Shown: positions 8,940-19,725, counted from the first letter of the stretch. The stretch: 40,183 bases of DNA from Nitrososphaerales archaeon (GCA_030745655.1 JASLOE010000005.1:1-40183), one strand, 5' to 3'. Notes: generated by a model from the sequence alone, not told the origin. Numbers and translations: made by a program.

Positions 8940-9626
8940 ATGGATATTATTCTCATTTCAGATATTCATTCAAATCTTGAAGCACTTGATGCAATATCAG
9001 AGGCGATACCTAATTTACCAATATACTGCGTTGGTGATTTTGTAGGTTATGGAGCTAATCCAAAAGAAATTATTCAATGGGCTAAAGAAAAAAAAGTAAA
9101 AGCCGTTCTTGGAAACCATGATTACGCAACTTTAACTGGTGATGTAAAATGGTTTAATGATATAGCCACGTCAGCTATTAATTGGACTTCAAAACAAATA
9201 AATTCAGCTGAAAAAAAATTTTTGAGCAGTTTTCCCAAGATAAATATCGTGAAATTGAAGGATTTTAAAATGTTAATGGTTCATGGAAGCCCAACAAACA
9301 ATCTCTTTGAATATGTTCATCCTGCCACTCATGAACACCTATTCAATGGATATTTGAAAAAGAATAAAGTTGATATCATCGTTTTAGGTCATACACATAT
9401 CCCTTTTACATGGAAAGGGAAAAACGGCATAGTGATTAACCCAGGTTCTGTTGGCCAACCCAGATCAAAAAATTCTAAAGCACAATACGTAATATTGAAA
9501 GAAAAGAATGGAAACATAGAAGCAATACACAAAACAATACCTTACGATATTGAAACTACAGCAAAGAAGATCAAAACTGCCGGATTACCAAGATTCTTAG
9601 CAGACAGACTTTTCAAAGGAATTTAG
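8940..9626 (+). CDS. YfcE/MJ0936-like metallophosphoesterase
   Basis: ILISDIHSNLEAL, VGDFVGYGANP, LGNHDYA, VLGHTHIPF, NPGSVGQPR. Confidence 0.93.
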   Translation: MDIILISDIHSNLEALDAISEAIPNLPIYCVGDFVGYGANPKEIIQWAKEKKVKAVLGNHDYATLTGDVKWFNDIATSAINWTSKQINSAEKKFLSSFPKINIVKLKDFKMLMVHGSPTNNLFEYVHPATHEHLFNGYLKKNKVDIIVLGHTHIPFTWKGKNGIVINPGSVGQPRSKNSKAQYVILKEKNGNIEAIHKTIPYDIETTAKKIKTAGLPRFLADRLFKGI

Positions 9627-9713
9627 TTTTCCAATATCTATTTTTTATAAGATTATGATTTTAAAAGATATCTTGGATAGGTTTTTATTGTTCATTGGAT
9701 TCACGCGAAGAAT

Positions 9714-9794
9714 GTGGAAATTGAAATTGAGCGTATTTTAAAAGTGAAATACAGTTTGGTTGAAAAAAATGAAAATGGAGATTATCTTATTTGA
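9714..9794 (+). CDS. Putative 26-codon upstream ORF overlapping the ileS start
   Basis: GTG start, VEIEIERILKVKYSLVEKNENGDYLI, TGA stop overlaps the ileS TTG (TTGA); lies ~30 nt downstream of GGTTTTTATTG, a candidate TATA box. Confidence 0.35.
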   Translation: MEIEIERILKVKYSLVEKNENGDYLI

Positions 9795-12700
9795 AAGATA
9801 ATAAAACGGATAGAACACTAAATCCGAATTTTAACCCAAAAGAAATCGAGGATGATGTACGTAAATTATGGGAAGATATTGATGTACGACATATTGTCTC
9901 CGAGAAAATTACAAATAATTCTCCTGTCGGCTATGTGGAAGGCCCTCCAACTATGAATGGTGAACCACATATTGGACATATGCGTGGACGTATTCTGAAA
10001 GATCTTTGGTACCGTTTTTCCATATTAAAAGGTATGAATCTTGTCTTTAGAGCTGGTTGGGATACGCAAGGATTACCAGTGGAATTACAAGCAGAGAAAG
10101 AATTAGGATTGACAGGAAGTAAGGCAGAGAATCTAAAAGTTGTAGGTGAAGAAAAGATAGTTGAATCCTGCAAGAAATTGATAAAAAAATTTAATTTAAA
10201 ATGGAGGGAAGCAGATGCTCTTTTAGGTATGTCTATGGATTATGATAAGGCATACTGGACGTATCGAGATGAATACATAGAGAGAGAGTGGAAATACCTT
10301 GAGAAAGCTTGGAAAAATGGGCTTCTTGGAGAGGGTTTCAGGGTAGTGCCTTATTGTCCAAGTTGTCAATGTTCTCTAAGCCATGCTGAGGTAAGTCAAG
10401 GATATGAAAAAGTTTCAGACCCATCGTTATATTATAAGGTGAAAATTGAAGGAGATGATAGATACCTGGTTCTTTGGACAACTATGCCATTTACAGTTGT
10501 GACAGATGAAATGGTTGGTGTTAAACCAGATGAAGAATATGTTGTTGTGAGTGTAAGTTCTGAAAAATGGATAGTGGCGACCATTCGGTTAGAGGAAATC
10601 ATGAATGAGTTGGGTGTTAATGATTACATGGTGCAGGATAGAATTAAGGGTTCAGATCTAGCTGGATTAAGGTATGAATATCCTCTTGCAAAGCAAGTAC
10701 CTATGCAAGTAGAGAATCATAAAAATGAGAAAGTACACAGTGTTGTAGTTGAGGATTTTGTAGATGTAACCACAGGTTCGGGAATGGTTCATTTATCTCC
10801 TGCTAATGGGGAAGAAGATTTTGAGGTAGCGAAACGTAGGGGTATTCCAGTTTTTAATCCCATAAATGATCAAGCGAGATTCAATGCTGAAGCAGGGGAT
10901 TTTGAGGGGCTCCCTGTTAGAGATGCAGATGAAAAGGTTGTGGAAATTCTAAGGAAAGAGAGAAGTTTAGTGAAGATTGGAAAGATAACTCATGAATATC
11001 CTACTTGCTGGAGATCACATCATAAACTTATCTGGATGGCTAGACGAGAATATTTTTACTGGGTTGAAAAATTAGGAGATAAAGCAATAGAAGCAGCTAA
11101 GAAAGTAAATTACTTCTTCGTTCCACCAATGAATCGTTTTATTGAGATGATCAAAGAGAAAGTTCCTTGGTGTGTATCTCGAGATCGTGTTTGGGGTACT
11201 CCTTTACCAATATGGGCATGTTCTAAATGTAATGAAAAGATAGGACTTTTCAGTAGAAAGGAGATAATTGAAAATGCAATAGTTATTCCAGATGGTCCAG
11301 ATTTTGAGTTGCATAGGCCATGGATTGATCGAGTGAAAGTTAAGTGTCACAAATGTGGTAATGCTGCAAATAGAGAACCGTATGTTCTTGATACATGGCA
11401 TAATAGTGGTGCAGCTCCATATGCAGCATTTACTAACAATGAGTATAAAGAATTAGTTCCAGTGAAATTTCTGACAGAAGGAATAGATCAGACAAGGGGT
11501 TGGGCATATACTCTTTTAATTGAACATGTGATATTCACAGAAAAATCTGAAGCCCCGTACAAAGCTTTTCTCTTTCAGGGCCATATTTTAGATGAAAAAG
11601 GGAATAAGATGAGCAAGAGTCTTGGAAATATGGTTGAAGGAATTGAATCATTGAAGTCGAATCCTGTAGATATTATGCGATTTTATATGGTGTGGAAGGC
11701 GAGTCCAATAGATAGTCTAAACTTTAGTTTTAAAGAAATGAACACTAGATCATATCAAGTACTTAGTACACTCTACCATCTACATCTATATTTGTTGCAG
11801 AACAGTAAATATGATAAATTTAACATAAATCTGCACTCAATAAATTGGGCTTCAGACAAATCGCTTCTAAAAGATCAAGAGGATTGGCTTCTCTCTAAAC
11901 TTCAACAAATTATAAAGTCAGTTACTCAAGACAATGAAAACTGTAGATTTCAATCTTCAGTAAGAACAATAGAGAGATTTCTCATAGATGATTTAAGTCA
12001 AACTTATGTCCCAATGACCAGAAAAGAGATATGGGACGATAGTCCAAAAACATTGAATAGGAGATTAGCAATATATGCAATTTTAGCTTACATTCTTAAG
12101 ATTTTAGACATTTTATTGCACCCAATTTCACCGTATATTACAGAACATCTATATCAGAAATCATTTTTAGAAAAGAAAAGCATACTAATGGAAAAATGGC
12201 CAATTGTGGAAGAGAGATTCCTTCTTCCAGAACTTGAAGAAGAAGTTCAGCAGGTTTTACATCTCATATCATTAATGAATTCTGCACGAATGAAGGCAAA
12301 GCTGAAAAGGCGGTGGCCTCTCAAATCAGCTCAAGTTGTTCTTAAGGATAAAGAAAAAATGGAAAAGTACTTGGGCTTAATTAAAGACCAAGGAAACATT
12401 AAGGATGTTTTATTCACCACAGAACTAAAAGGCACGCCTATAGGAGTTAAGATTACTCCACGATATGATCTTCTGGGAAGTAAACTTAAAGCCAAAATGC
12501 AATCTTTTATGAAATATCTTGCAACAGCGGATTCTCTGAAAATCTACTCAGAATTGAAGGATAAAGGTGGAATATCTGTTGAATTAGAAGGGGATGAAAT
12601 AAAGATATTGAAAGATGAATTGATTTTAGAGTATACATCAATTAATAATAATCATGTAGTTGCAGTGAAAGAAGGCATGATTATAGCACTCCAAAAAGAA

Positions 12701-12979
12701 CGTGATGCAGATCTTATTTCTGATGGAAATGTTAGAGATTTAGCTAGAAGACTTCAAGCATTACGGAAAGAAAGAGGATATAATCCTACTGAAATTTTGG
12801 ATACCGCATATGTATCTGGTCTTGATTCTATTTGGAAAGCGAGTATTGATACAAAACTTGATGAATTGACATTTTTAGTTCGCGTAAAAAAGATTAAGAT
12901 AATGGACCAACCTATTCGGGGAGTAAATTGGATGACTACAGATATTGATGGAAATTCAATAAAAATATCTGTTGAATAG
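9791..12979 (+). CDS. ileS: Isoleucine--tRNA ligase
   Basis: GEPHIGHMRG (HIGH-type) and GNKMSKSLGN (KMSKS); 1062 aa. Confidence 0.97.
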   Translation: MKDNKTDRTLNPNFNPKEIEDDVRKLWEDIDVRHIVSEKITNNSPVGYVEGPPTMNGEPHIGHMRGRILKDLWYRFSILKGMNLVFRAGWDTQGLPVELQAEKELGLTGSKAENLKVVGEEKIVESCKKLIKKFNLKWREADALLGMSMDYDKAYWTYRDEYIEREWKYLEKAWKNGLLGEGFRVVPYCPSCQCSLSHAEVSQGYEKVSDPSLYYKVKIEGDDRYLVLWTTMPFTVVTDEMVGVKPDEEYVVVSVSSEKWIVATIRLEEIMNELGVNDYMVQDRIKGSDLAGLRYEYPLAKQVPMQVENHKNEKVHSVVVEDFVDVTTGSGMVHLSPANGEEDFEVAKRRGIPVFNPINDQARFNAEAGDFEGLPVRDADEKVVEILRKERSLVKIGKITHEYPTCWRSHHKLIWMARREYFYWVEKLGDKAIEAAKKVNYFFVPPMNRFIEMIKEKVPWCVSRDRVWGTPLPIWACSKCNEKIGLFSRKEIIENAIVIPDGPDFELHRPWIDRVKVKCHKCGNAANREPYVLDTWHNSGAAPYAAFTNNEYKELVPVKFLTEGIDQTRGWAYTLLIEHVIFTEKSEAPYKAFLFQGHILDEKGNKMSKSLGNMVEGIESLKSNPVDIMRFYMVWKASPIDSLNFSFKEMNTRSYQVLSTLYHLHLYLLQNSKYDKFNINLHSINWASDKSLLKDQEDWLLSKLQQIIKSVTQDNENCRFQSSVRTIERFLIDDLSQTYVPMTRKEIWDDSPKTLNRRLAIYAILAYILKILDILLHPISPYITEHLYQKSFLEKKSILMEKWPIVEERFLLPELEEEVQQVLHLISLMNSARMKAKLKRRWPLKSAQVVLKDKEKMEKYLGLIKDQGNIKDVLFTTELKGTPIGVKITPRYDLLGSKLKAKMQSFMKYLATADSLKIYSELKDKGGISVELEGDEIKILKDELILEYTSINNNHVVAVKEGMIIALQKERDADLISDGNVRDLARRLQALRKERGYNPTEILDTAYVSGLDSIWKASIDTKLDELTFLVRVKKIKIMDQPIRGVNWMTTDIDGNSIKISVE

Positions 12980-12995
12980 AAGAATATGTGCTTAG

Positions 12996-14558
12996 TTAGC
13001 TTATCCCAACAATCTTGGATATAATTTGGACTAACCCCTCTGCACGTTTGGGAAGGAATTTTCTAATAAATTCAATATCTGCAGGTTGGAATGTTTTCAA
13101 AATACGGAGAATTACTAGATATATGACCATCCCTACAGGAATCAGAAATACTAGTGAGATGATTTGACTTCTGTACCCACTAATAAAATTCAATATCAAA
13201 AAGAGAATAATACCCATAACTGACGCTGCAAAGACAGAGTCTCGATAAGCTTTACCATCGATAACGAAGAGGTCTCGTTTATGTGTAACATACGCCAACA
13301 ATATCGCTATTGAAACTATCATTATGGATCTACTCAATGCAACACCCACAAAATCCAACAATGGTGTAAGAATTGCTAAACCTATGCCTAAAATGACAAG
13401 ACCTGCCAAGTTTACAAGCATAATACTTTTTGTACGACTAGTTGCTAAAAGTTCACTATTGTAGACTGCTGAAATGGCAGTCAGGCCTATTGCAACAGAC
13501 AGAATTGTTGCAGGTAAAGCTCCAGGTAAATATTGCTGTCCAAAGAGCTGAACAAAACCTGAGGCTAGAGCCGCTATTCCAAATGACATTGGAGTAGCAA
13601 TTAAGGTGACATAACGGGTGTAAGTTTTTGCCAATTCCTTAAATTCATCAATCTTTTTAGTTGCATCCAAAGTAGATAAGCTTGGCACTAAAGCGGTAGT
13701 AATAGCATTAGGTGCAAATGCACCTATTGTAGCAGCTGTTACAGCAATATTGTATATTCCTAGATCACTTAACTCTAGTTGCATGAAGGCGAATATCTTA
13801 TCAAGCTGAGTGACTCCGAAAATGATTAGTGATGTTACTAACAATGGAAGTGAATAGTTCATTATGAATTTCGGAGATACTTGTTCATGGTTAACCCAAA
13901 GAGGTTTTAGACACGAGATACTGGTTAGCATAAGAAAGATAATGTCTCCGATTACAAATGCTATCATTATGCCTAGAAGACCTTGTCCTGCAATTGCTAG
14001 GCTTGCTCCTAGAATGTATTTTACTGCAAATGAAATTATTAAAAATAAACTAGCTCTTGGGATACGCTTCAGCCCAACTAATCCACCATAGAAGACTTGG
14101 CTCATCGAAAAAATCCATGTATCCAAGGCGAGAAGTTGAATCCATAATATTTTCGCTTCACCTTTAAATAATGTTTGTGTAATTGGTTCTGCTAGAAAGT
14201 AAAGAAGAAGAGAAAGAATAGTGGCTATTGTTAGTGCGATGAGTATAATAATAAAGAAACTTCGAGTAGCTTTTCCTTTTTCATTTCGGCCTAGAAATTC
14301 AGGGATAAGTTTAGTAACTGCCTGTGGAATCATAATATTGGTTGGAATTATTTGTGGAAGTGAGAAATTAGTAAGAGTCGAAAAACCAAAGATGATAAGC
14401 TGGATTCCAGCGTAAATACCTATTTCGACTGTTGAAAAGAGGTTAGCTATTATTATGAAATAAATGGTGTTCATACCAAGGATAACAATGTTTGAGAAAT
14501 AGATTGATGTAGCACCTTTTGCAACAGTTGTATCATCACCTTCCAATTTGAAATTCAC
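12996..14558 (-). CDS. Polysaccharide flippase / MATE-like (Wzx-type) membrane protein
   Basis: About a dozen hydrophobic helices; N-terminal pattern typical of oligosaccharide flippases. Confidence 0.85.
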   Translation of the reverse strand: MNFKLEGDDTTVAKGATSIYFSNIVILGMNTIYFIIIANLFSTVEIGIYAGIQLIIFGFSTLTNFSLPQIIPTNIMIPQAVTKLIPEFLGRNEKGKATRSFFIIILIALTIATILSLLLYFLAEPITQTLFKGEAKILWIQLLALDTWIFSMSQVFYGGLVGLKRIPRASLFLIISFAVKYILGASLAIAGQGLLGIMIAFVIGDIIFLMLTSISCLKPLWVNHEQVSPKFIMNYSLPLLVTSLIIFGVTQLDKIFAFMQLELSDLGIYNIAVTAATIGAFAPNAITTALVPSLSTLDATKKIDEFKELAKTYTRYVTLIATPMSFGIAALASGFVQLFGQQYLPGALPATILSVAIGLTAISAVYNSELLATSRTKSIMLVNLAGLVILGIGLAILTPLLDFVGVALSRSIMIVSIAILLAYVTHKRDLFVIDGKAYRDSVFAASVMGIILFLILNFISGYRSQIISLVFLIPVGMVIYLVILRILKTFQPADIEFIRKFLPKRAEGLVQIISKIVGIS

Positions 14559-14606
14559 CAGATTATATTTTAAGGCGTAAATAAATGACTCCTTATTCTT
14601 TTCCTT

Positions 14607-15200
14607 TTAATCCAAATATTTCTTAATAAGATCTTCTGTAAATATCTCAGATAACCAATTAATCTTCCCAAATGACCTTTTTGCATCACCACTCCAAACA
14701 AGCCTAATGTCTTTAGCAATATCATTAGGCTGTCTTTCAGTTGTATCAAATTCAGCAATGGTACTTGGTCCGAAACTACGCAATGCACTCGCGAAGCATA
14801 TATCAAGTATCTCTGATGAAATATTATCCTTAATTTTCTTATTCGAGTAAGCACGTTTGGAATATCTCGCTTCCAGCTCCTTTGGGGAACATCTCAGGAC
14901 TGCTACAAACTCGATTTCATCTTGTGAAAGAATGAATGGAAGAAGATGTCCAACCAACACTACTTTTCTTCCCTTAATTTTTCGCAAAACTTGTTTCCTT
15001 AATTTATCAGTATCCACCTCAAAATCTTCACCATCAGAAAGAACACCACCTGATTCTAATGCAATCTTATTCAAATCCAGAAATTTGTATTTAAGACTAT
15101 CCGCCACTATTTTACCTATGGATTTCTTTCCGGTTGCAGGTGATCCAGTTATTCCAATAATATTTAGTGATTGATTACCCAAATGATTCACATAGTTCAT
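14607..15200 (-). CDS. AK6/Fap7-type adenylate kinase
   Basis: IIGITGSPATGKKSIGK P-loop, VVLVGHLLPFIL, LRCSPKELEARYSKRAYSNKKIKDNISSEILD. Confidence 0.88.
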   Translation of the reverse strand: MNYVNHLGNQSLNIIGITGSPATGKKSIGKIVADSLKYKFLDLNKIALESGGVLSDGEDFEVDTDKLRKQVLRKIKGRKVVLVGHLLPFILSQDEIEFVAVLRCSPKELEARYSKRAYSNKKIKDNISSEILDICFASALRSFGPSTIAEFDTTERQPNDIAKDIRLVWSGDAKRSFGKINWLSEIFTEDLIKKYLD

Positions 15201-15220
15201 GATGTCAGAGGATGTAAGAT

Positions 15221-16534
15221 TTACTCCACCGTTTCTTCAATAGGCTCAACAGTCAGAAGCATTCCATCTCTTTTTAGAATTTTGACTTTTGCACCTCGTT
15301 TGATAGAAAATCTTGTTTTTACCTTCCAATATTCACCTTGATAGAGAACAAATCCTAATTGATTTGGAGAAAGGTTATCAACAGATTCGCCTACACCACC
15401 AACCACTCCTTTGATAAAGGGCTGCAACTGCCTAGCTTTGAGGATTTTATAGGCAGCAAAGATGAAAAAAGATCCCACAATTGGTGGGACAAATAAGATT
15501 GTCATTCTCAGAGTATTCAACCACTCCTGAGACACTACCCAAGGGCCAGCTGGGATCATTAACATGCCACCAACTAACATAGAGAATAATCCACCTCCTC
15601 CCAAAATACCGAATCCTGGTGTAAATAATTCAGCCAATAATAAAATAGTGCCTATCCCCAGCAATATGATTGCACCAAAATTTACTCCTGTTATACCTAG
15701 ACCAATTATACCCAAAATAACAAGGATTGCTCCTAGAACTTCCCCTCCATAACCAGGAGAAGTCACGCCAAAGATAAGCGCATAAATTCCGATAATGAAT
15801 AATAGGTAGCTTAACACTGGTTCAGATAGAAATTGAAGAACAGTTACCCTTAAACTAGGAGACCACTGAACAATTTCAGCATCTAATGTTTTGAGAGTTA
15901 AAGGTCCTTCAGCAGTATCAATTTCAGTACCATCAAGCATTTCAATTAACTCATCAATTGAAGAAGCTATGATTTCTATCACACCACTCTCAATTGCTTC
16001 CTCAGCTGAAAGATTCAAATTTTCCAGTATGAAAAGACGAGAAGCTGTTTCATTCCTACCATGCATATGTGCTTTCTCAACCAAAAACGCTTCCAGAGCA
16101 TTCAAGACTTTTGGGTCTTCCACAGGTACTGCACCACCTAATGGATCCATCAAAACTGGCTGAGCAGATCCAAGAATAGTGTGTGGTGCCATTGCTGCAA
16201 CGTTTGTAGAAAGAAGAATATAGGTTCCTGCTGACCAAGCTTTAGATCCAGTAGGAAAGACATAACCAATAACTGGGACATCAGATCGTTCTATTGCTTC
16301 AATTATATTGAAAGTTGCATCCAAGTTACCACCTGGTGTATTGATTATGAGAATTATTAGACTCCCAGATACAGAAGCACTATCCAATGCTTCATTTACA
16401 AGCTCATATGACATAGGAGATATTGAGCCTTCAAGAGTTACAATCATTAAGTTAGGCGTTTCCGCAACAGCAAACCCGGGTATAAACAAAAATAGGGATA
16501 TGAAACAGATTAACAATCTTCTGCAGTGCAACAT
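15221..16534 (-). CDS. NfeD-like membrane-bound ClpP-class serine protease
   Basis: Signal peptide, IINTPGGNLDAT, SAGTYILLSTNVAAMAPHTILGSAQPV, multiple TM helices, C-terminal NfeD OB fold. Confidence 0.93.
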   Translation of the reverse strand: MLHCRRLLICFISLFLFIPGFAVAETPNLMIVTLEGSISPMSYELVNEALDSASVSGSLIILIINTPGGNLDATFNIIEAIERSDVPVIGYVFPTGSKAWSAGTYILLSTNVAAMAPHTILGSAQPVLMDPLGGAVPVEDPKVLNALEAFLVEKAHMHGRNETASRLFILENLNLSAEEAIESGVIEIIASSIDELIEMLDGTEIDTAEGPLTLKTLDAEIVQWSPSLRVTVLQFLSEPVLSYLLFIIGIYALIFGVTSPGYGGEVLGAILVILGIIGLGITGVNFGAIILLGIGTILLLAELFTPGFGILGGGGLFSMLVGGMLMIPAGPWVVSQEWLNTLRMTILFVPPIVGSFFIFAAYKILKARQLQPFIKGVVGGVGESVDNLSPNQLGFVLYQGEYWKVKTRFSIKRGAKVKILKRDGMLLTVEPIEETVE

Positions 16535-16555
16535 AAATTCACCTTGAAGATGGAA

Positions 16556-17356
16556 TTATTTTTTCTTTTCAGCTTTCACAAGACCAAGTATTGTTGCAAG
16601 ATCCTGAGGAGCCCCAGCTGTAGTTACAACCACCATGTTCTTTTCGCGTGCAATTTCAGTCATTGTTTGAAGTTCTCGCAACCGTATGGCACTTGGATTC
16701 TTTGTGTATTGCACCGCAGCTAGTGCCATCTTTTCGGATGCTTGGTGTTCACCCTCCGCAATAATAACTCGAGCTCGTCTTTCACGCTCTGCTTCAGCTT
16801 GTTTTGCAATTGCTCTCTGCATAACATCCGGTAGTTCAACGTCTTTGATCGCAAGTGCTGTTACTTTTACACCCCAAGGATCGGTTGAACTGTCAATAAT
16901 GTCCGTTATCTGTTTTCCTAACTTATCCCGCTCAGTGAGAAGCTCATCAAGGTCAACTTGACCCAAAACATCCCTTAATGTTGATTGAGCCAATAGATCT
17001 GTAGCTAAGTTGAAATTTTCAACTGAAACAATTGCCTTTTCAGGTTCAAATACTCGATAATATACTACAGCATTAACTTCCACAGTTACATTATCTCTAG
17101 TTATGACACTTTGCTGAGGCACGTCAAAGGTAATGACTCTAAGGTCAACCACATTAAATATATCTATTATGGGAATTCTTAGAAACATCCCTGGTCCTTT
17201 TGTCCCTATCAATCGACCCAATCTGAAGATTACTGCCCGCTCATATTCCTTCACTATCTTTATTGAGGCTGCAAATAATATTAAGGAGGCAATGATTACG
17301 AAACCTATAAGAGAAGAATAATCTGCAGAAGCCATATTATTATTAGAAACAGGCAA
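16556..17356 (-). CDS. Stomatin/slipin SPFH-domain protein
   Basis: KEYERAVIFRLGRLIGTKGPGMFLRIPIID...QQSVITRDNVTVEVNAVVYYRV...LAQSTLRDVLGQVDLDELL. Confidence 0.96.
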   Translation of the reverse strand: MPVSNNNMASADYSSLIGFVIIASLILFAASIKIVKEYERAVIFRLGRLIGTKGPGMFLRIPIIDIFNVVDLRVITFDVPQQSVITRDNVTVEVNAVVYYRVFEPEKAIVSVENFNLATDLLAQSTLRDVLGQVDLDELLTERDKLGKQITDIIDSSTDPWGVKVTALAIKDVELPDVMQRAIAKQAEAERERRARVIIAEGEHQASEKMALAAVQYTKNPSAIRLRELQTMTEIAREKNMVVVTTAGAPQDLATILGLVKAEKKK

Positions 17357-17486
17357 GTCCTTAAAGATTGCGAAATATTCTTTTTTTCATAAATTATTAA
17401 TGCAAAAGTTAATCATAATATTGACAAATAAATGAAATAAGAGTAGATAATGCTTATATGCGGCCTAAAGAAATTAATTTAACAAT

Positions 17487-17780
17487 TTGTCTGTTCCACC
17501 AGAATATGCATGGCTATTTCCCATAATTATGCCTCTTGTGATTGGGTTACTTCTAGGAGCTATAATCAGACGAACTATAAAGCTGGTAATAGCTATAAGT
17601 TCACTAATAACAATTCTTGCTGCAACAGGATATGTTAGTTTAACAGTACAGGATATTTACGATACATCTATGGAGGTACTACCTAGGTTATTTGATTCAG
17701 GCCAAGGAATAATTGATGTAATACCCTACGCCTCAGCATCCTTATTAATTGGCTTAGGAATAGGATTATGGAAAGGATAG
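17487..17780 (+). CDS. Small integral membrane protein, unknown function
   Basis: 97 aa with three hydrophobic segments; promoter-like GCTTATATGCGG upstream; TTG start. Confidence 0.6.
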   Translation: MSVPPEYAWLFPIIMPLVIGLLLGAIIRRTIKLVIAISSLITILAATGYVSLTVQDIYDTSMEVLPRLFDSGQGIIDVIPYASASLLIGLGIGLWKG

Positions 17781-17909
17781 AATTAATCGATTCAGTTGTT
17801 GTAATGTGTTCTGTAACGATTCAAAATATTCGATAATTCCATTATTTTATAAAGAAACCAATCTGTAATTATCGAGATTTTTAAAAATGAAATCATAAGA
17901 CGAAAAAAG

Positions 17910-17984
17910 TGCTCCGGGCGGGATTCGAACCCACGTCGTCGACGTGAGAGGCCGACATGCTTGACCGGACTACACTACCGGAGC
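17910..17984 (-). tRNA. tRNA-Glu(CTC), intronless
   Basis: Acceptor GCTCCGG/CCGGAGC, anticodon stem TCGGC/GTCGA with loop CTCTCAC, T-arm GTGGGTTCGAATCCC. Confidence 0.93.
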
Positions 17985-18193
17985 TTGGCACATCTTCAAA
18001 TATCTTCTACTTTAAAGGATTAGCTTGAATGTTATAGTTATCATTACTAGAAAGAAAGAATTGAGATATTTGTTGAAAAAAATAGTCATATTATCTGGAT
18101 TTTGTCAAACCTCTTAATTCACTTGTAAAATACTATTGAGTGTTTCCAATTTAAACAAAAGTAGTGATGTTTTGAAGTACTAAGGCGGTATGA

Positions 18194-19438
18194 ATGAATA
18201 TAGGGAGAACATTTATTGTTTTAGGATTAATTCTTATTCTATCAAGTCCAATCGTATTGGCAGCCTCAATTACAGTGGTGGCAAGTAAGACGGAATATAA
18301 TCCAGGTGATACATTAGTTATTTTGGGAACAGCAACACCGGGGTCAGCGGTTGCAATTCAAATCTATAATCCAGCCGGGAATCTTGTAGGAGTTGATCAA
18401 TCGAATACTCGTGGTGATGGGCAGTATGTCGTTGAAGTATTCAATTTTCCTGAAATTCCTACTGTGATGATGCCATATGGAACATATCTTGCAAGGGCAG
18501 TAGATGCAGCTACAGGTGAATCTGCAGAAATATATATTGAATATACTGTATCCACATCACCACCTGTTATTCCAAAGGATGATACTCCAGACCAACCTTT
18601 GGTTTTACAGATAATTGTAAGAACTGGATCTTCATATCAGTTAGGTGATGAAGTTAGAGTAGTGATTTTATTCAATTATAATGGAACAGCCGTAGATCCT
18701 TTTGTGAAAACGGCAAATGTTCATCTTCCAAGTGTTGGGCAGGTTGCACCTGAAACAATTAGTTTAGTAGCCATCGATACGGGTCTGTTTTATTTTGATT
18801 ATACACCAAATGAGCTGGGAACATATGTTGTTCAAGTTGAGGGAACAGCTAACGGAACAAGTAATATTAGGGTTGAAACATTTCATATTACTGAGCGTTT
18901 TGCTACTGAGGTAAACTTGAATGATGTAGAGAACACTATAGTGGATAGAATCGCTTTGGCCCAAAGTGATATTGTTGAGAATGTAAATGATGCTATTTCT
19001 TCAGTCCAGAATAATGTTAATAACCTTGAGGAAAAAATCAATTCACTTCAAACAATAATTGAGGAGACAGTATTATCTTCAAGAAATATCCTTCAGGGAG
19101 CAATATCCTCAGCAGTAACCGAAATAGATGGTCAAATTTCTTCAGCCCAATCAGATATAGAATCCAATATTGGATCTCAGATTGAATTGTCTGAAGAGAC
19201 AATTATTTTAGCAATTGATGGAGTACAAACAACAGTTGTGACATCAGTTGTGGAATCAGGTCAAACAATTTCAAGTGGTCTCAGCCAATCTATTGATTCT
19301 GTGGATACAATGAAAACTAACTTAGATTCAGTTAGTGCAGGAGTATCATCAGCTTCAGTCTGGATTACTGTTGTTGGGATAATTGCAGCAATTACACTTG
19401 CACTAGAACTAGTCATGTTTGTAAGAAAGATATCATAA
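18194..19438 (+). CDS. Secreted/anchored protein: signal peptide, two beta-sandwich-like regions, long coiled coil, C-terminal TM (S-layer-stalk-like architecture)
   Basis: N-terminal hydrophobic signal, repeated 'YNPGDTLVILGTA'/'YQLGDEVRVVILFN' domains, coiled coil ~240-380, TM WITVVGIIAAITLALELVMFV near the C-terminus. Confidence 0.7.
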   Translation: MNIGRTFIVLGLILILSSPIVLAASITVVASKTEYNPGDTLVILGTATPGSAVAIQIYNPAGNLVGVDQSNTRGDGQYVVEVFNFPEIPTVMMPYGTYLARAVDAATGESAEIYIEYTVSTSPPVIPKDDTPDQPLVLQIIVRTGSSYQLGDEVRVVILFNYNGTAVDPFVKTANVHLPSVGQVAPETISLVAIDTGLFYFDYTPNELGTYVVQVEGTANGTSNIRVETFHITERFATEVNLNDVENTIVDRIALAQSDIVENVNDAISSVQNNVNNLEEKINSLQTIIEETVLSSRNILQGAISSAVTEIDGQISSAQSDIESNIGSQIELSEETIILAIDGVQTTVVTSVVESGQTISSGLSQSIDSVDTMKTNLDSVSAGVSSASVWITVVGIIAAITLALELVMFVRKIS

Positions 19439-19455
19439 ATAGAGAACAACTTAAC

Positions 19456-19725
19456 TTATTTCTTTTTTTTAAATCTGCGGTCTATATCTAATGCAAAATA
19501 AGCCCCTCCTAGTGCGGATATTGGAAACCAGAGTAACCAAACTCCGATTAGTAAAAACAAAATGTAGAGATATATATGTAGAGCAATTGCAAAAACTTCT
19601 ATTCGGCCTCTTTTCAATAGAAGCCCACCTGAGCCCCATAAAATAAAGTTCAAAAAAACTGCCCACATTAACCTAGATCTTTTAATCTCGATTTGAGTCA
19701 ACCTAAAATAACCTACGTACAGCAC
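19456..19725 (-). CDS. Small membrane protein, unknown function
   Basis: Two to three hydrophobic helices and basic C-terminus FKKKK; true start may be internal (MWAVFL). Confidence 0.5.
   Translation of the reverse strand: MLYVGYFRLTQIEIKRSRLMWAVFLNFILWGSGGLLLKRGRIEVFAIALHIYLYILFLLIGVWLLWFPISALGGAYFALDIDRRFKKKK

Noticed and set aside
14570-14854. 94-aa ORF overlapping AK6
   Set aside because: Alternate frame of the AK6-type kinase gene; no domain signature
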